A DNA stretch of 11,553 bases, taken from assembly GCF_000002865.3 (NCBI RefSeq), contig NW_001865066.1, positions 546,228-557,780 on the forward strand, written 5' to 3'. The DNA comes from Monosiga brevicollis MX1. Taxonomy: Eukaryota; Opisthokonta; Choanoflagellata; Craspedida; Salpingoecidae. Shown here piece after piece: positions 8,862 through 11,553 of this stretch; within the stretch, counting starts at the first letter, position 1, and every line of letters begins with the position of its first letter. The notes beneath the pieces are model-generated. The model was given only the letters and a program-made list of their open reading frames with translations. It was not told the DNA's origin and did not search any database. The position numbers and the translations under genes are program-made.

Positions 8862-9294
8862 GCCCCACAGAACAAGATGATGGCTGCAACACTGTGCCAG
8901 CTGTATTGGTCTGCTGTTCACTCCTGACTCAGGCAACTCCACCAAAGAACAAGAGATGTGCTGGCTTGGATTTTGACTTTGCTTCGCATGGTGTTGTCCA
9001 CTCCCTCGATTGTGCAGTATGCTTCACAATTGTTTGTGCTCTTATTATGGGTCAACAAGACAGGCGGGTCGCAGACGTCATACGTAAGGCAGCTGCAAGC
9101 AAGCAGAGCCATCGAGGACGGATGAAAGCCAGAAGTAGAAAAGTACTTTCCCACTGCTTAAACCAGTGCGAGTACACATTCAGACAACATGGCTGACCAG
9201 AGCCTCAGATCGCTCGTCCATGACTCGGCCTGAAACAAGGACAGATTGCCAAAGCATTTGATGCCGACAAGTCTGCATCATGGCCAAGCTGGCC
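8862..9294 (+). pseudogene. Decayed copy of the retroelement ORF at 10840-11553
   Basis: About 270 nt (8862-9130) align with 11283-11553 in the same orientation. Shared blocks include GCCAGCTGTATTGGTCTGC, GAGATGTGCTGG, CTCCCTCGA and the near-identical AAGCAGAGCC.TCGAGGA. The relic has an in-frame TGA soon after the WSAVHS equivalent, several small indels and a roughly 20-nt deletion around 9030, so it cannot encode the protein. From 9130 to 9294 it probably matches the part of the element beyond the window: near 9195-9290 short blocks such as SLRSLVHDSA and GQIAKAFDADKS appear in different frames. It ends abruptly where the putative LTR begins. Confidence 0.8.
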
Positions 9295-9492
9295 TATTAA
9301 AGGTGTATGTCCAGTACAGTGTTATGTGTGTGGACAAGGCGATTGTCACAGAGGTATCCAACCAATCAAAGTGCATACGAGAACATGGATTGAAGCAAGG
9401 CGAAGGAACAAGACAGAACAAGACAGAAGGAGGGAAGTAGAACGACCGAGGTCAAGAAGGAAAATGGTACCGATCCAGGGAGATCGCTCCCA

Positions 9493-9498
9493 TTTATA
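9493..9498 (-). promoter_or_regulatory. TATA box inside the putative LTR
   Basis: TATAAATGGG reads on the - strand about 210 nt into the putative LTR, a usual place for the U3 core promoter that starts genomic RNA at the U3/R border. Confidence 0.5.
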
Positions 9499-9508
9499 GC
9501 AGGTGGAA

Positions 9509-9521
9509 ACACACACACACA
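9509..9521. repeat. Short (AC)6 run
   Basis: A small dinucleotide run lies just upstream of the TATA box within the putative LTR. Confidence 0.8.
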
Positions 9522-9699
9522 GTGGAGACAGAGAATGGACTATCACACTGAAGACAGGTGGAAGCGATATCAGCAATCTGTTGGGACCAACAGATGCCAC
9601 AACAAGATGGTACAACCAGATGTTACACAACAAGGTGGGACAACATCAAGTACCAGAGGACACACAACGTGGTAAAGTATACCGTCTCAGATTGTGCCT

Positions 9700-10725
9700 C
9701 TAATACTCCCCTTCAAGCTGAAAACGGAAGAGCATGTCACACAAACGACGATGGCTCGGTCCATTGAGCAGCTTGGTGAGAAGGTCAGCAACCATGTCCT
9801 TGGTCCCGCAGAACCGGACATCGAGCTGGTTGCGTTCATACCTCTCTTGCACAAAGCGATACTTGACAGCAATGTGCTTGGAGCCCGGAGAGTTGGCTCC
9901 GTTTGTAATCATGTGGATCGCCGCCTGGTTGTCACTGAACAACACGGGCTTGAAGACGGCGTGAACCAAATGATCAACAAACATAGTCTCGCTGGCCGCA
10001 GAGTAAGCAGCCATAAACTCGGCTTCAGCAGTAGACGTGGCAGTGACCGTCTGTAGCTTGGAGCGCCACTGCACGGGTCCACCAGCGAGGTAGACAATGC
10101 AGCCTTCACGAGACTTACGACCAGTTTCTTGAGCAAAGCTCGCATCAGTGTAGGTCGTGAGGCGAAGGTGCTGGCCAGACCGATAAGTCAGACCAAGGTC
10201 CTTCGTGCCCTTGACATAGCGGAGCAGGTGCTTGGCAGCGTTCCAATGCTCTACGGTGTAGCAGCTGGCAAAAGAGCCCAGCATGCTGACAGCGGTGGCA
10301 ATGTCAGGGCGAGTGTGAGTCATGAGGTAAATCAGTTTGCCCAAGAGCTCACGGTAAGGGATCGACGGGTCAATGTCGGTACTCCCCTTGTCGAGGCAAA
10401 TGCCTGGACTCAATGGCATCGGCGCGGGCTTGGCATCGGTCATGTGAAAAGTAGCCAAGATATCGTCGATGTACTTTGTCTGCTTGATGGTCATGGTATC
10501 ACCGTTGCGTGCAAACTCCATGCCCAGATAAGTCTCAATCTCACCAAGGTCAGTCATGGTAAACTTTTGCTGAAGGAGAGCCTTGGTCTGATCGAGGATG
10601 AGGCTGCTACTGGCAAACATCAGGAGGTCATCGACATAGACGGCGATCCAAATGTGGTATTTTTGCTGAATTTTTGTGTAAAGTCCTTTGTATGATGTCT
10701 TTTTCTTCTGTGATCGGTTGTCTTT
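9700..10725 (-). pseudogene. 5'-truncated Ty1/copia polymerase: C-terminal RT and RNase H
   Basis: The frame is open from about 10725 down to TAG at 9700-9702, with recognisable similarity from about 10700. Order in the protein: the RT catalytic strand IAVYVDDLLMF; FTMTDLGEIETYLGMEF and QTKYIDDIL (RT thumb region typical of copia); the linker around RPDIATAVSMLGSF; then RNase H with TYTDASFA, TATSTAEAEFMA and FSDNQAA carrying the D-E-D acidic residues, KHIAVKYRFVQE, and ADLLTKLL near the C-terminus. Gag, protease, integrase and the N-terminal half of RT are absent, so the element is defective. The roughly 340 remaining codons have no stop or frameshift, which points to a recent truncation. 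Upstream of the YVDD region the similarity stops near 10700-10725, where the 5' region of the + strand ORF begins. Confidence 0.93.
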
Positions 10726-10839
10726 TCAACCCGACACTGTCTCGTTGGATGTGAGCGTGCCGTGGTGTTCATTGTGTTTGTGCTGTGATGGCTTGTAGTT
10801 GTGATGTGTGACTGCCTTTTTATGTGTCTTGTGTTTTAA
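10726..10839 (+). other. Presumed 5' UTR of the retroelement ORF
   Basis: This 114-nt G/T-rich leader precedes the ATG at 10840. It is neither copia-like nor similar to other parts of the window. A small hairpin (GGTTG, loop TCTTTT, CAACC) at about 10716-10731 marks the junction with the copia fragment. Whether it is the true element 5' end is inference. Confidence 0.35.
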
Positions 10840-11553
10840 ATGGCCGTATCTCTGGATGCCCAGCGCAAGGTCCTGCTGAAGACATCTGGCCACAGGCAAC
10901 TCCTCGCCTGCCCATTTGGGCTTTGCAAATGCAAGGGGCCCCGCCTTGACCGCAAAGCTTGGGTCAATCATGTACTACGCGAGCACCCCTACGACGAGCA
11001 AGCCACTGATCTGGTCAAGCAGGTGATGGAGGCCAAATTGGTCGCCCAGTGCAACAAGTGTCACCTCTTCTTCGAAGCTGCTGGTATCAGTCAACATCGC
11101 TCCCGATGTGGTGCCAATCTGAAGCGAGCGACCGAGGCGTTGTTTCATGCGGCTGGACACGACCTGCTTGAGATTATGCGTGGCGCTTGGCCCCAACAGT
11201 GTGTAGGGTCTCGCGTCAGTGTCTGTGAGCTGCTCAAGCTCGCCCGGCATCCACTGATGCAGCGCAGCCGCTACCCATCCAACGCCACCGAGACCAAGCT
11301 GATGGCTGCCACCCTGAGCCAGCTGTATTGGTCTGCCGTCCACTCGGACTATACCGCTGAAGAGCGAGAGATGTGCTGGGCTTTGATTTTGGCCTTGCCT
11401 AGCATGTTGTTGTCTGCTCCCTCGACCGCACTGTCTACGATTGACCTGCGCAATATGTTTCACGATCGTCTCCGTTGGCTTGTGACGGGGCAACTAGGTC
11501 GGGTCGTGGACGCCATGCGCAAGGCAGTCGCACGCAAGCAGAGCCGTCGAGGA
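10840..11553 (+). CDS. Zinc-knuckle protein, N-terminal part of a probable non-LTR retrotransposon ORF (runs off the window)
   Basis: The reading frame is open for 238 codons from ATG 10840 to the window end with no stop, so it is partial. Two metal-binding-like motifs are visible: C24-x4-C29 with H44-x4-H49, and C71-x2-C74-x11-H86-x3-C90. Residues of about 90-170 are mostly helical in character. Near 180-230 come MCWALILALPSMLL, RLRWLVTGQLGRVVDAM and a basic KAVARKQSRRG tail. Such a zinc-finger N-terminus, then a W..il.LP..LL block and an R..W...G..G segment before a basic stretch, recalls the region ahead of the reverse transcriptase in some non-LTR elements. That is recollection, not a search result, and the RT itself would lie beyond the window. 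Its mobile nature is supported by the decayed copy at 8862-9294. The start follows an in-frame TAA directly before ATG. A domesticated or multicopy host gene is the alternative. Confidence 0.65.
   Translation, partial: MAVSLDAQRKVLLKTSGHRQLLACPFGLCKCKGPRLDRKAWVNHVLREHPYDEQATDLVKQVMEAKLVAQCNKCHLFFEAAGISQHRSRCGANLKRATEALFHAAGHDLLEIMRGAWPQQCVGSRVSVCELLKLARHPLMQRSRYPSNATETKLMAATLSQLYWSAVHSDYTAEEREMCWALILALPSMLLSAPSTALSTIDLRNMFHDRLRWLVTGQLGRVVDAMRKAVARKQSRRG

Larger units (their letters stand above)
9295..9705 (-). mobile_element. Putative LTR of the copia element
   Basis: Directly after the polymerase stop on the - strand lies a purine-rich GAAGGGGAG, the expected polypurine-tract position. From 9705 downward the sequence begins TATTAG, and a segment ending ..TTAATA occurs at 9295, giving 5-nt inverted ends (TATTA..TAATA) about 411 nt apart. 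A TATAAA box in the element's orientation lies inside, as expected for U3. The left end also coincides with the end of similarity to the relic element. The termini are not the usual TG..CA, and no second LTR is in the window to confirm the borders. Confidence 0.5.

Noticed and set aside
10129-10695. 188-codon + strand frame opposite the copia polymerase
   Set aside because: It is the antisense shadow of the RT/RNase H frame.
10975-11493. 172-codon - strand frame at the right edge
   Set aside because: It is antisense to the open zinc-knuckle ORF. A matching antisense fragment at 8706-8945 only reflects the duplicated DNA.
1-11553. CRISPR array, rRNA or tRNA genes
   Set aside because: No regularly spaced direct repeats and no tRNA or rRNA-like conserved blocks were seen on either strand.

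Overview
The window looks like nuclear DNA of an intron-rich, gene-dense, probably unicellular eukaryote. The evidence is short introns (about 46-180 nt) with GT..AG ends, signal peptides, dinucleotide microsatellites, long A/T homopolymers inside introns, and retrotransposon debris. A choanoflagellate or another protist would fit, but nothing here fixes the taxon. All spliced gene models were built by eye from reading-frame continuity, splice phase and family motifs. No transcript evidence was available.

Left part (1-4305): two convergent genes of families best known from bacteria. On + lies the 3' part of a UxaA-type altronate/galactarate dehydratase-like gene (four visible exons, 124-1307). 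On - lies a seven-exon gene (4305 down to 1582) encoding a signal peptide, about 210-240 residues of unassigned non-cytoplasmic sequence, and a complete TerC-type membrane domain (modelled 636 aa). Two of its introns carry T tracts of 44 and 43 nt (A on the + strand).

Middle part (4306-8664): a probable shared promoter region with a CA microsatellite separates the TerC gene from a seven-exon + strand gene (4793-6489). That gene encodes a secreted six-bladed-propeller glycoside hydrolase resembling GH93 exo-arabinanases (modelled 366 aa). About 240 nt further on starts a second + strand gene (6730-8664) of at least eight exons, including a 23-nt microexon. Its product is unrecognised; it may be a beta-propeller.

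Right part (8665-11553): retrotransposon graveyard. A decayed copy (8862-9294) of an element whose intact 5' ORF starts at 10840 is followed by a putative LTR (9295-9705) and a 5'-truncated Ty1/copia polymerase (RT from YVDD plus RNase H, - strand, 9700 to about 10700). The intact + strand ORF (10840 to beyond the window end) has two zinc-knuckle-like motifs and resembles the N-terminal part of a non-LTR retrotransposon protein. The order suggests nested insertions: the copia element into an old copy, then a young copy into the copia polymerase.

The host genes show no evident shared pathway. Two may act on plant-type sugars (an arabinan-active hydrolase and a hexonate/hexarate dehydratase), but that link is speculative.
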